A stretch of 15,295 nucleotides of DNA from JAVBNO01 sp031551485 (GTDB lineage: Bacteria > Bacillota > Clostridia > Oscillospirales > Ruminococcaceae): positions 1-15,295 of the forward strand of contig JAVBNO010000017.1 in assembly GCA_031551485.1 (NCBI GenBank), written 5' to 3'. A program made the position numbers and the translations under genes. Positions 5,744 to 13,658 of the stretch are shown in pieces (the stretch's first letter is position 1; the number at the start of each line of letters is the position of its first letter). Under the pieces are notes generated by a model. That model was not told where the DNA came from. It made no database searches and worked only from the letters and a program-made list of their open reading frames with translations.

Positions 5744-8700
5744 ATGGCCAAACCAGAGGATAACGGCCTGAAAAACGAAAATGACGACAGTTTGACCGGG
5801 TTTCCGGCAGACTCCGATATAGAAAAGTCCGCTCGTGCCAAAAAAGGCAAAGGGCGTTGGTCTGTTTCACCCTCGGTTTCGCAAGAGTCCGAGGCACAGG
5901 ACAAATCGGCCCCCGGCCCAAAGGCAGCGAAAGAAAGCGAGACTGGCGAAGGCGGCACCTCCCGGGTGTCCGCCCGTGAGCTGATTTCAGAAACAGAGGC
6001 GCTTTTGGCCCAGGCCCAGGCGCTGATTAAAAGCATTAATATTCAGGGCGACCAAAAGCAAAATGCCCAATCGATTGCCCAGATTGCCAAAGCGTTGGCC
6101 GCGGCCCAAAGCGCCGTGGAAAACGTGGTAGATATCCGAGTACACAAAGCGGATATTCCACCGGAAGCGTACGAACGCCAAAGCAAAGCCCTTGCGGAAA
6201 AAGAAGAGGCCCAGCGGCAGGAAATGCTACGGCAGGAGACCCAGAAAGCCGAGGCCGAACGGGAAGCGGCACGGGTGGCCGAAGCCGAGCGCATCCGCCA
6301 GATTGCGGCTGCTGAACGGGCCGCCGAGCGAGCTGCCGAAGCCGCCAAACGGGCGGTACAAACTTCCATTGAGGAAGTCGTCTCTGAATACGACGACCAT
6401 CCCGAAACAGTGGCGTCGGTGGAAAAGGCCACCGACCTGCTGGCCGAGACCCAGTCTCTTGTCCATAAAATGACCCAAAAAGGACAAGGTGAAAACGCAC
6501 AAGCCCCAACATCGGCCGAGCATCCCCGCTTTGCTGTCTTTGATGTAAAGACCGAGGAAGGTGTGCTGCCCCAAGGTGAGCCGGAGGACTTGAATAAGTA
6601 TGAAATTGCCGCCATCCGTGCGTTAAAAGAGCCGCCGGCGCCGGTATCCCAGGTGGATGTGCCCCACCCGCCCGTAAAGGCAGAGCCACGCCCCGTTGCC
6701 CCTGCCGCTGCTGTCGACAGCGTCGACGAGGCGGAACCGGAAAGCCTGACTGAAATCGTTGCATTTTTGGAGCGGGAAGAAGACTTGGGCGAGGCGGTGC
6801 AACCACCCTTATTCCCTGCTGCTCTATCCACTTCTGACAGTGTTGCCAAGGAAGAACCGGAAGTGCAAAAACCTTTGGAGGCTGTACCGATTGTACCGGT
6901 CATCCAGACGGTGCCCTTTGTCTCTTACCTGATGCCGGACGAAGAAGAGCCGGAATCGATAGATGAAATTATATTGGAAGAAGCGCCTGAGAAAAAGACG
7001 GGCTTTTTCCGTTCGCTGTTTGGCCGAAAAGACGAAACGGCGGCTGTGGCTGAGGAAGAAGCCGAGGCCATTGAACCTGTGGCTGTGGCCGAGGAAGAGG
7101 CCGAGGTCATCGAGGCTGTGGTTGTGGCCGAGGAAGAAGCCGAAGTCGTCGAGGCTGTAGCGGTAGCCGAAGAAGAGGCTGAGGTCATTGAGCCTGTGGC
7201 TGTGGCCGAAGAAGAGGCCGAGGTCATCGAGCCTGTGGCTGTGGCCGAAGAAGAAGCCGAGGTCATCGAGCCTGTGGCTGTGGCCGAAGAAGAGGCCGAG
7301 GTCATCGAGCCTGTGGCTGTGACCGAGGAAGAGGCCGAAGTCATCGAGCCTGTGGCTGTGGCCGAAGGAGAAGCCGAAGTCATCGAGCCGGTGGCTGTGG
7401 CCGAGGAAGAGGCCGAGGTCATCGAGGCTGTGGTTGTGGCCGAAGAAGAAGCCGAAGTCATTGAGCCTGTAGCGGTAGCCGAGGAAGAGGCCGAGGCACT
7501 GTCGGATATCGGCGTTATTTTGGAAGAGACCCCCGCCAAACGTCCCTGGTTCTCTTTTGGGCGGCAGGACAAAGAAGCGCTATCTGCGGATGACGAAGTA
7601 TCCGATATCGACAACCCATGGGAAGAGCCGGCGGCAACGGCCCAAACGGAACCCGAGTGGAATCCCATCCACCATTGGCGGCAAAATTTTGAAGATGATT
7701 TATCCGCCATGGGCGTGGTGGTAGACAACGAAGCGCCGGAAGAGATCGAGCCGCCTGTGCTGGCCGAGACGCCGCCCCCTGTCCCGCCCCTGTTTAAAGG
7801 TAAGGCTGGACAGACTGAAAAAGCGGTGCTGTTTGGCCACCGTTCCTGGACCGGCGCGCCCGACGAGATGGCGGCAGAAGAGGCGGAAGAAGACCAACTG
7901 AGTTTCTCTGCCTTGGAAGAACAGACCGAGGCGGAAGCGCCCACAGTTGCTGTGGAAATACCTGTGGTCGAAGAGGTATTGGAACCGGCCATTGCGGCGG
8001 AAACGTTAGAAGAAGACGACGCCGAAACCATCACACGTATTTTGTACGAGCCCCCCGCCCATGTGGTGGAAGAGGTTTTAGAATTAATGGAGGCCCCCAC
8101 GCCCTCCGAGATGGAGGCGCAGGAGGCACCCTTGGCGGCAGAGGAAGAAACGGCGCCCCAGCCTGCCAAAGGGTGGTTGGGTTTTGGGCAGCCTGAAACC
8201 GACGCCCTGGCCGAGGATCGTCCCGCCCTTTACCGGGATTTGGCCGCCGCGCAGGAAGAACAAGAGTTGGATGCGCTGATGGCCGAAGCCACAGAGGAAC
8301 TGGAACCGGTGGCCACTTTGGAAGAGACGGCCAAACAGCAGGCCCTGGCCCAAGAAGTGCCGGAAGAAGACCTGGTGCTGGAAGTTGACGAAGTGTACAT
8401 TGAAGCAGTGCCCGAAGAAGCACCTGCGGAAACCGGTTTTTTCAAATCTTTGTTTGGACAAAAAGATCCTCAGGATGATATATTTGCGTCTGCCCCTGAA
8501 TCAGTCCCGCTTACCACTGCGGAAGAACCGGTTGCGGCCCACCTGCCTGTGGTGGAAGCGGTGGAAGAACCCGTTGCCGTGTCCCTTCCGGTGGAGGCCG
8601 TGGAGGAACTGCCCGAGGCCGTTTTACGCCCTGCCGAGGTGCCACCTCCAATTGCCGAAAAGCAACCCGGCTTTTTCGCCCGGCTTTTCCGCAAAAAGAA

Positions 8701-11173
8701 GAAAACAGCGCCCAGCGGCGCCGAGCTGGCGGCCATGTATGCCAGCATGGCGGCTGCCGATGAAGAGCGTCTGTTGGATGCTGAACTGGCCAAAGGCGAT
8801 TTAGATGAGGTCGACGAGGAAGCGGAAATCATCGAGTCGGCCGCCACCGCGGAAACGATTGAGGCTCTGGAAGAAATCGGGCCGGTTGCTGTCATCGAAG
8901 AAGTGGTTGAGGAACCGGAAGAAACCGGGCCGGTTGCTGTCATTGAAGAAGTGATTGAGGAACCGGAAGTAATCGAGCCGGCTGCTGTCATTGAAGAAAT
9001 GATTGGGGAACCGGAAGTAATCGAGCCGGTTGCTGTCATGGAAGAAGTGATTGGGGAGCCGGAAGTAATCGAGCCGGCTGCTGTCATCGAAGAAACCATT
9101 GAGCCGCCGACGAAGCCCAAAAAACCGGGGCTTTGGGCGGGATTGTTTGGCAAGCGCGAAAAGATTGCCGAAGAATCATCCCGCCGCTTTGGCGATTTTG
9201 CCATAGAAGCTGATGAAAAAGAGCAGCCCGAAGAGGATTGGGGCCGGGATCTGGAAACCGGCCTGTTCACGGCGCCGGATAAACCGGAAGTGGACAGCGA
9301 AGCCGCCGCCATGGCCTTTGAGGTGCTGGAGCAGCTTGACACCCCGGTCGAAGCGGAAACATCCGTCATGGCTGAAGTGGAAGAACCGGAAGAATTCGAA
9401 GAACCGGAAGAAGTAAGGACGCTGGCCGTCCAAAGGAAGGCGCGTTCGGCTGCCAGAACATCCCAAAAGAAAAAGGCAAAGGTACGTAAGCCCTCGCCTT
9501 ACGGCCCCTTTACACAACTGTACCGTTCCACATATTATTTAAGCATTCAGACACTGCGGACACTACACCGCATCGGGCGCTCGGTGCGGCGAACAGGCCG
9601 CCAGATCGGTGCCTGGTTTGATGAAAATATCGGCAGCTGGAACCGCCGGCGCCGGACTGCCGGTGACGCCGCCTTTAACGCATTCTGGGCACCTTTTGAG
9701 GAAATGAGCCACAATCTGGCGGTTTTCCGCAAAAGGATGAAAGTGGCGCGTTCCCACTCTTTTAAAGAGGCATTCACCGTATTTTTCGAATCGTTGTCTT
9801 ACTTAATTGAATCTTGCTACAAACCTTTGGGCATTCTGCTGGACTATGCCCTGCCGGTGGTCGGCGTCTTTGTATTCCTGTTTGCCCTTCACATTTTTAA
9901 CAGCACAACCTTTGGGCTGGAAGTGACGTACGCCAACCAGCCTGTGGGGTATATCTCCAACGAAGCGGAATTTGAGGCGGCCCAACAGCAAATGGTGGAT
10001 CGCATTGTGAATGATGCCAGCCGCACCACACCCTTGGACATCGCCCCTACCTTTAAGCTGAAAGTCATCAGCCCCTCTGACCTGACCGATGTGGACACCT
10101 TGACCAATAATATGATCATGGCGGCCGGCGGCGAACTGGCAGAGGCAGACGGCCTCTATGTGGATGGTGATTTTGTGGGGGCCACCTATAACGGCGACGC
10201 GCTGCTTTTGTATATGAACAGTATGCTGGACCGTTTCCGCACCGAAACCCCCAACGAACGGGTAAGCTTTAAAAAGTCCATTGAGCTCAAACCCGGCCTT
10301 TACCCCGTCAGCAGCATTGATGAGGATAAATTGGTACAGACCATTACCGGAGAAGAGCAGGTTCGCCGGTACCACACCGTTGTATCTGGCGACACCCCCA
10401 CCGGCATTGCCCAAAAATACGGCGTCCCCTACGCCCAGGTCAAATCGTTGAACCCCGACATTGAAAAGCGCCTGATGATTGGACAGCAGGTCATTGTATC
10501 CCGCGAGATGCCTTTCCTGGGCGTTCAAACCATACGCACCGAAACGTATACCGTGCCGGTTCCCTACTCGGTTGTGCAGACATATGACCCCAACCAATTG
10601 CAAGGTTACGCCATTGTGAAAAAGCAGGGCCAACAGGGGCTGGAGGAATTGGTGGCCGACGTTGTTTATGAAGACGGTGAGGAAATTTCCCGCAATGTCG
10701 TTAACAGAACGGTGCTGAAAGAGGCGGTGGCGCAAGAAGTGACCACCGGCAGTAAAAAGCCCACCAACCAAATTGTCGGCAGTGCCATTAACCCCGGCGG
10801 CTTCATTTGGCCGGTGGACGGCGGCCGAGTCTCGATGCCCTTTAGAGGGTATTACGGCCACACCGGTATGGATATTGCCGCTCCGTCCGGCACCGCCGTG
10901 CGGGCTTCTATGGCTGGTACTGTCACCATTGCCGGTTGGCACAGCCTTTATGGCCGTTATATCAAGATTGACAACGGCAATGGCGTGCAGACACTTTACG
11001 CCCATAACAGCGCTTTGTATGTGGTGCCTGGACAATATGTCCAACAGGGCGAACTTATTGCCGCTGTAGGACGTACCGGTAACGCCAGCGGCAACCACTG
11101 CCATTTCGAAATTATCCTGAACGGCAGCTATGTAAACCCGGCTAACTATATCGGCACCATATCGCCACGGTAA
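5744..11173 (+). CDS. Giant membrane-anchored LysM-G5-M23 peptidase with acidic repetitive cytoplasmic region
   Basis: Encodes 1809 residues from the ATG at 5744, chosen because GGGAGG lies 7 nt upstream; an in-frame GTG at 5723 has no such site. There is no signal peptide. Residues about 76-247 are Ala/Glu/Arg-rich and probably helical or coiled coil. Residues about 250-1230 are acidic, low-complexity and probably disordered, with 13-residue repeats (434-585), 16-residue repeats (1047-1124) and six aromatic-basic motifs near 420, 599, 809, 898, 976 and 1129. Residues about 1230-1345 are strongly basic. One membrane segment follows (about 1362-1386), placing the C-terminus outside by the positive-inside rule. 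The outer part has a domain with NQPVGYISNEAEF, a LysM fold (1543-1589, peptidoglycan binding), G5 (about 1596-1675) and an M23 endopeptidase. The M23 zinc ligands H1706, D1710 and H1787 and catalytic H1754 and H1785 are all present, so it should be active on peptidoglycan cross-links. It is monocistronic, with its own terminator. The exact role (division, elongation or sporulation) is unknown. Confidence 0.92.
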   Translation: MAKPEDNGLKNENDDSLTGFPADSDIEKSARAKKGKGRWSVSPSVSQESEAQDKSAPGPKAAKESETGEGGTSRVSARELISETEALLAQAQALIKSINIQGDQKQNAQSIAQIAKALAAAQSAVENVVDIRVHKADIPPEAYERQSKALAEKEEAQRQEMLRQETQKAEAEREAARVAEAERIRQIAAAERAAERAAEAAKRAVQTSIEEVVSEYDDHPETVASVEKATDLLAETQSLVHKMTQKGQGENAQAPTSAEHPRFAVFDVKTEEGVLPQGEPEDLNKYEIAAIRALKEPPAPVSQVDVPHPPVKAEPRPVAPAAAVDSVDEAEPESLTEIVAFLEREEDLGEAVQPPLFPAALSTSDSVAKEEPEVQKPLEAVPIVPVIQTVPFVSYLMPDEEEPESIDEIILEEAPEKKTGFFRSLFGRKDETAAVAEEEAEAIEPVAVAEEEAEVIEAVVVAEEEAEVVEAVAVAEEEAEVIEPVAVAEEEAEVIEPVAVAEEEAEVIEPVAVAEEEAEVIEPVAVTEEEAEVIEPVAVAEGEAEVIEPVAVAEEEAEVIEAVVVAEEEAEVIEPVAVAEEEAEALSDIGVILEETPAKRPWFSFGRQDKEALSADDEVSDIDNPWEEPAATAQTEPEWNPIHHWRQNFEDDLSAMGVVVDNEAPEEIEPPVLAETPPPVPPLFKGKAGQTEKAVLFGHRSWTGAPDEMAAEEAEEDQLSFSALEEQTEAEAPTVAVEIPVVEEVLEPAIAAETLEEDDAETITRILYEPPAHVVEEVLELMEAPTPSEMEAQEAPLAAEEETAPQPAKGWLGFGQPETDALAEDRPALYRDLAAAQEEQELDALMAEATEELEPVATLEETAKQQALAQEVPEEDLVLEVDEVYIEAVPEEAPAETGFFKSLFGQKDPQDDIFASAPESVPLTTAEEPVAAHLPVVEAVEEPVAVSLPVEAVEELPEAVLRPAEVPPPIAEKQPGFFARLFRKKKKTAPSGAELAAMYASMAAADEERLLDAELAKGDLDEVDEEAEIIESAATAETIEALEEIGPVAVIEEVVEEPEETGPVAVIEEVIEEPEVIEPAAVIEEMIGEPEVIEPVAVMEEVIGEPEVIEPAAVIEETIEPPTKPKKPGLWAGLFGKREKIAEESSRRFGDFAIEADEKEQPEEDWGRDLETGLFTAPDKPEVDSEAAAMAFEVLEQLDTPVEAETSVMAEVEEPEEFEEPEEVRTLAVQRKARSAARTSQKKKAKVRKPSPYGPFTQLYRSTYYLSIQTLRTLHRIGRSVRRTGRQIGAWFDENIGSWNRRRRTAGDAAFNAFWAPFEEMSHNLAVFRKRMKVARSHSFKEAFTVFFESLSYLIESCYKPLGILLDYALPVVGVFVFLFALHIFNSTTFGLEVTYANQPVGYISNEAEFEAAQQQMVDRIVNDASRTTPLDIAPTFKLKVISPSDLTDVDTLTNNMIMAAGGELAEADGLYVDGDFVGATYNGDALLLYMNSMLDRFRTETPNERVSFKKSIELKPGLYPVSSIDEDKLVQTITGEEQVRRYHTVVSGDTPTGIAQKYGVPYAQVKSLNPDIEKRLMIGQQVIVSREMPFLGVQTIRTETYTVPVPYSVVQTYDPNQLQGYAIVKKQGQQGLEELVADVVYEDGEEISRNVVNRTVLKEAVAQEVTTGSKKPTNQIVGSAINPGGFIWPVDGGRVSMPFRGYYGHTGMDIAAPSGTAVRASMAGTVTIAGWHSLYGRYIKIDNGNGVQTLYAHNSALYVVPGQYVQQGELIAAVGRTGNASGNHCHFEIILNGSYVNPANYIGTISPR
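7043..7498 (+). repeat. 39-bp in-frame tandem repeat (13-residue units)
   Basis: Eleven full units and one partial unit of AVAEEEAEVIEPV are joined head to tail with an exact 39-bp period (unit 1 at 7043, unit 12 at 7472). Substitutions are few: PV/AV at the end, VV at the start, one T for A, one G for E. Synonymous third-base differences (gaa/gag, gtc/gtt) remain among units. Such arrays usually expand and contract by slippage or unequal crossing-over, so copy number probably varies between strains. Confidence 0.95.
8882..9115 (+). repeat. 48-bp in-frame tandem repeat (16-residue units)
   Basis: Units of the type PVAVIEEVIEEPEVIE start at 8882, 8930, 8978, 9026 and 9074, the last partial and running into the sixth aromatic-basic motif. 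They share the AV-I-EE and VIEP core with the 13-residue array upstream, so both may descend from one ancestral element. Confidence 0.88.
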
Positions 11174-11194
11174 AAAACAGGACAACCAAACCCC

Positions 11195-11227
11195 AACCCA
11201 CCCGCCTATAAGCGGGTGGGTTTTCTT
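11195..11227 (+). terminator. Intrinsic terminator of the M23 gene
   Basis: A perfect 11-bp stem, AACCCACCCGC (11195-11205) with GCGGGTGGGTT (11212-11222), loop CTATAA, runs into TTTTCTT. It begins 22 nt after the stop codon. Confidence 0.95.
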
Positions 11228-11310
11228 GAAGATGCAATCACGATCTGGCGGATGCGCAAGGCGAATTATTTTGCTGTTTTGCGCTGTTTTGCTTTGCGCT
11301 TTTCATTTCA
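11228..11310. other. Short spacer, nothing recognised
   Basis: Sequence between the terminator and the right repeat block. It has repeated TTTTGC-type strings (GCTGTTTTGCGCTGTTTTGC) but no gene, promoter pair or RNA that I can recognise. Confidence 0.5.
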
Positions 11311-11955
11311 TCCCCCTCGGAGCGTGGAAGGGGGTGCGTGGGGAAACCTAGTGTCCCGCGAGGCACACGCGGCCCGAGCGACAGGCCATATCCTTGTCGG
11401 AGCGGCTGCATGTCTGCCGTATTTTGATTCAATATCGGTATCAACCTTTCTTCACCGTCTGCACCCCAGCACAGACCCAAACCCGTTCTCCCCATAGCCC
11501 AAGCGTTTCCTGCGCACCTATGCCCTCGCCCTAAGGATGGGGGTTAGGGGGAAACCATGTGGGTTCCCCGAAAAATGTTTTTGCATACTTTTTGCGCCAA
11601 AAAGTATGGGCCCGTCGCGGCCCGAGCGACGTGCTAGATGCCTGCCGGAGCGGCTGTACGTCTACTCAACTTTGATTCAATATTGGTATCAACCTTTCTT
11701 CACTGTCTGCACCCCAGCACAGACCCAAACCCGTTCTCCCCATAGGCCGAGCGTTTCCTGCGCACCTATGCCCTCGCCCTAAGGATGGGGGGTGGGGAAA
11801 CCATGTGGTTTCCCCGAAAAATGTTTTTGCATACTTTTTGCGCCAAAAAGTATGGGCCCGTCGCGGCCCGAGCGACGTGCCATATCCTTGCCGGAGCGGC
11901 TGCATGTCTGCCGTATTTTGATTCAATATCGGCACCAGCCTTTTTCTGTCCATCG
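11311..11955 (+). repeat. Right block of ~246-bp tandem structured repeats
   Basis: This is the same family and orientation as the block at the left edge. The 25-nt hairpin with arms CATACTTTTTG and CAAAAAGTATG recurs unchanged at 11584-11608 and 11830-11854, a period of 246 bp. The first unit (about 11311-11546) has lost this hairpin: a different segment, TAGTGTCCCGCGAGGCACAC, stands in its place before GCGGCCCGAGCGAC. The second unit is complete, and the third is truncated near 11955. Units here share variants absent from the left block: TTGATTCAATATCGGTATCAA-type middle parts, CCCAGCACAGACCCAAACCC, and CCCGTCGCGGCCCGAGCGAC. They therefore form a subfamily that evolved locally. No gene is seen in the block. 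It lies between two converging terminators. Confidence 0.9.
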
Positions 11956-11995
11956 CAAAAGCACCGCTGAACCCTTCCTCAATAAGGGGGACAAG

Positions 11996-12030
11996 AAAAA
12001 AAAGCATCTCTCCCACGAGAGATGCTTTTT
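11996..12030 (-). terminator. Intrinsic terminator of the Rrf2-type gene
   Basis: A perfect 11-bp stem (AAAGCATCTCT at 12001-12011 with AGAGATGCTTT at 12018-12028, 6-nt loop) is followed on the minus strand by eight U residues (12003-11996, overlapping the stem base). It lies just after the stop codon of the regulator gene. Confidence 0.93.
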
Positions 12031-12046
12031 GATTTAACGTTGTAAT

Positions 12047-12445
12047 TTATTCCTGAGAAAAATTGATAGCGTTCAGCTTTTGTCGTACATCCTCCGAGAT
12101 GGCGACAAAAGCTTCGTTAAACTTGCAGTAGGTCACATATTGCCGGTTGCGGGAACAGTTAAAATCGCCGTCCACGCAGCGGGCAATGGCGTAGGGCCCC
12201 TCTACGGCACACAACACATCGTGGAGGGTAATTTGAGGCGCCGGACGCGCCAGCTCATATCCGCCTTTGGTGCCTTTGTAGGACTTGACGATGCCCGCCT
12301 GCACCAGCTTGCGCAGAATTTTGAGCGCAAAGCGTAGGGTGACGCCGGTGTTCTCCGCGATTTTTTTCGCTTCAATCCGCTGGTCTGTCATGGCCAGACA
12401 ATTGGTAATACGCACCGCATAATCGGTTTCCAGCGTAATATGCAT
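12047..12445 (-). CDS. Rrf2-family transcriptional regulator, probable Fe-S sensor
   Basis: A 132-residue protein with the Rrf2 layout: an N-terminal winged helix (MHITLETDYAVRITNCLA, a recognition helix around 33-50, and the wing KGTKGGYELARP at 57-68), then a dimerisation helix at the C-terminus. Three cysteines, C90, C97 and C107 (spacing C-x6-C-x9-C), sit where IscR and NsrR hold an iron-sulphur cluster, so sensing of iron-sulphur status, oxygen or nitric oxide is plausible but not shown. C16 and C79 lie outside this group. No isc/suf or other obvious target gene is in the window, so the regulon cannot be named. The ATG at 12445 has a weak GTGGGG-type site 7 nt upstream. It follows sigA in the same direction but has its own promoter, with an operator-like palindrome that suggests autoregulation. 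Confidence 0.9.
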   Translation of the reverse strand: MHITLETDYAVRITNCLAMTDQRIEAKKIAENTGVTLRFALKILRKLVQAGIVKSYKGTKGGYELARPAPQITLHDVLCAVEGPYAIARCVDGDFNCSRNRQYVTYCKFNEAFVAISEDVRQKLNAINFSQE

Positions 12446-12467
12446 CTTGATACCCCACTTCCAAACC

Positions 12468-12482
12468 TAAGGCTTAGCCTTA
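12468..12482. promoter_or_regulatory. 15-bp palindrome, probable operator of the Rrf2-type regulator
   Basis: TAAGGCTTAGCCTTA is a perfect inverted repeat (7-bp arms, one central base). It abuts the -10 at its 3' edge and covers the expected transcription start of the regulator gene, the classic place for a repressor site. That the neighbouring Rrf2 protein binds it is inference. Confidence 0.6.
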
Positions 12483-12510
12483 CTTTAACAGTTTAACGTT
12501 ATGTTGTCAA
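12482..12510 (-). promoter_or_regulatory. Promoter of the Rrf2-type gene
   Basis: Minus strand: TTGACA (12510-12505, perfect) then 17 bp and TAAAGT (12487-12482, four of six). The start would be near 12475, inside the palindrome, leaving a leader of about 30 nt. Confidence 0.75.
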
Positions 12511-12560
12511 TCAAAGTTGACGAAATATGTGTAATTTTCAGGAATTTTTTCAAAATATTC

Positions 12561-13658
12561 CTATTCCAAAAAGTCCTTGAGCTTTTTACTGCGGCTGGGA
12601 TGACGCAATTTGCGCAAGGCCTTGGCTTCAATCTGGCGAATACGCTCCCGGGTTACGTTAAATTCCTTGCCCACTTCCTCCAGCGTACGGCTGCGCCCAT
12701 CCTCTAGCCCAAAGCGCAGTTTAAGCACTTTTTCCTCCCGGGAAGTAAGAGTGGAAAGCACATCCCCTAGCTGCTCTTTCAGCAGAGTGTGGGAGGCGAC
12801 CTCCGAGGGGGCGGGGGCGTCGTCGTCAGGGATAAAGTCGCCCAAGTGGCTGTCTTCTTCTTCACCGATGGGGGTTTCCAGCGAGACAGGCTCCTGGGCC
12901 ACCCGCATAATTTCCCGCACCTTTTCCACCGGCATATCCAGTTCGTCGGCAATTTCCTCCGAAGTGGGCTCGTGGCCGTTTTTGTGAAGCAGCTGGCTGG
13001 AAACTTTTTTTACTTTGTTGATGGTTTCCACCATGTGCACCGGAATGCGAATGGTGCGGGCCTGGTCGGCAATGGCCCGAGTGATGGCCTGGCGGATCCA
13101 CCATGTGGCGTATGTTGAGAATTTAAAGCCCTTGGTGTGGTCAAATTTTTCCACAGCCTTAATGAGGCCTAAATTGCCTTCCTGAATCAAATCCAAAAAC
13201 TGCATGCCCCGGCCCACATACCGTTTGGCGATGCTGACCACCAGCCGCAAGTTGGCCTCAGACAAACGCTTGCGGGCATAAGGGTCGCCCATGGACATGC
13301 GGGTGGCTAGTTCGATTTCTTCCTCGGCGGACAAAAGGGGCACCCGGCCAATTTCCTTAAGGTAGACTTTGACTGGATCGTCGATGTTGATACCTTCGGT
13401 GTAGAGGACGTTTTCCAGCTCCTCGCCGCCTTCGGTCAGAGCCATATTCAGCTCCAGATCAATTTCCGGCTGAAAGTCTTCGACAATTTCGATGTTGTAG
13501 GTTTCCAGCGTGTCGTAAAGCTTGTCGACCTGTTCGACGTCAAAATCCAGCTCTTCCAACGCGTCGTTGATTTCTTTTGTGGTGAGTTTGCCCTTGGTTT
13601 TACCCAGTTCAATCAGTTCTTTGATGACACTTTTTTTATCCTGCGGTGACAAATTCAT
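12561..13658 (-). CDS. sigA: Primary RNA polymerase sigma factor SigA (RpoD)
   Basis: A 365-residue housekeeping sigma factor that directs RNA polymerase to TTGACA/TATAAT promoters. Visible regions: 1.1 (about 1-75, acidic end), 1.2 (DPVKVYLKEIG, 94-104), 2 (about 128-205, with the -10-reading TYATWWIRQAITRAI), 3 (about 206-285), and 4 (about 300-365), whose helix-turn-helix TLEEVGKEFNVTRERIRQIE reads the -35. The length matches Firmicute SigA. I chose the ATG at 13658: extending to 13745 would overlap dnaG and add a segment unlike the family. The purine-rich AGGGGG is only one base from this ATG, so the in-frame TTG two codons later (13652) is a real alternative. It lies 53 nt after dnaG and is presumably in one operon with it. 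No clear intrinsic terminator follows, so some readthrough into the Rrf2-type gene is possible. Confidence 0.96.
   Translation of the reverse strand: MNLSPQDKKSVIKELIELGKTKGKLTTKEINDALEELDFDVEQVDKLYDTLETYNIEIVEDFQPEIDLELNMALTEGGEELENVLYTEGINIDDPVKVYLKEIGRVPLLSAEEEIELATRMSMGDPYARKRLSEANLRLVVSIAKRYVGRGMQFLDLIQEGNLGLIKAVEKFDHTKGFKFSTYATWWIRQAITRAIADQARTIRIPVHMVETINKVKKVSSQLLHKNGHEPTSEEIADELDMPVEKVREIMRVAQEPVSLETPIGEEEDSHLGDFIPDDDAPAPSEVASHTLLKEQLGDVLSTLTSREEKVLKLRFGLEDGRSRTLEEVGKEFNVTRERIRQIEAKALRKLRHPSRSKKLKDFLE

Noticed and set aside
6925..8169. 414-codon minus-strand open frame rich in Ser/Ala/Thr repeats
   Set aside because: It is the antisense reading of the acidic repeats; its periodicity is explained by the 39-bp array on the coding strand.
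8470..9369. 299-codon minus-strand open frame
   Set aside because: Antisense of the 48-bp array and neighbouring acidic region, without start signals.
9803..11185. 460-codon open frame on the minus strand opposite the M23 domain
   Set aside because: It is the mirror of a gene with clear LysM, G5 and M23 domains. Its translation resembles no family, and it has no ribosome binding site.
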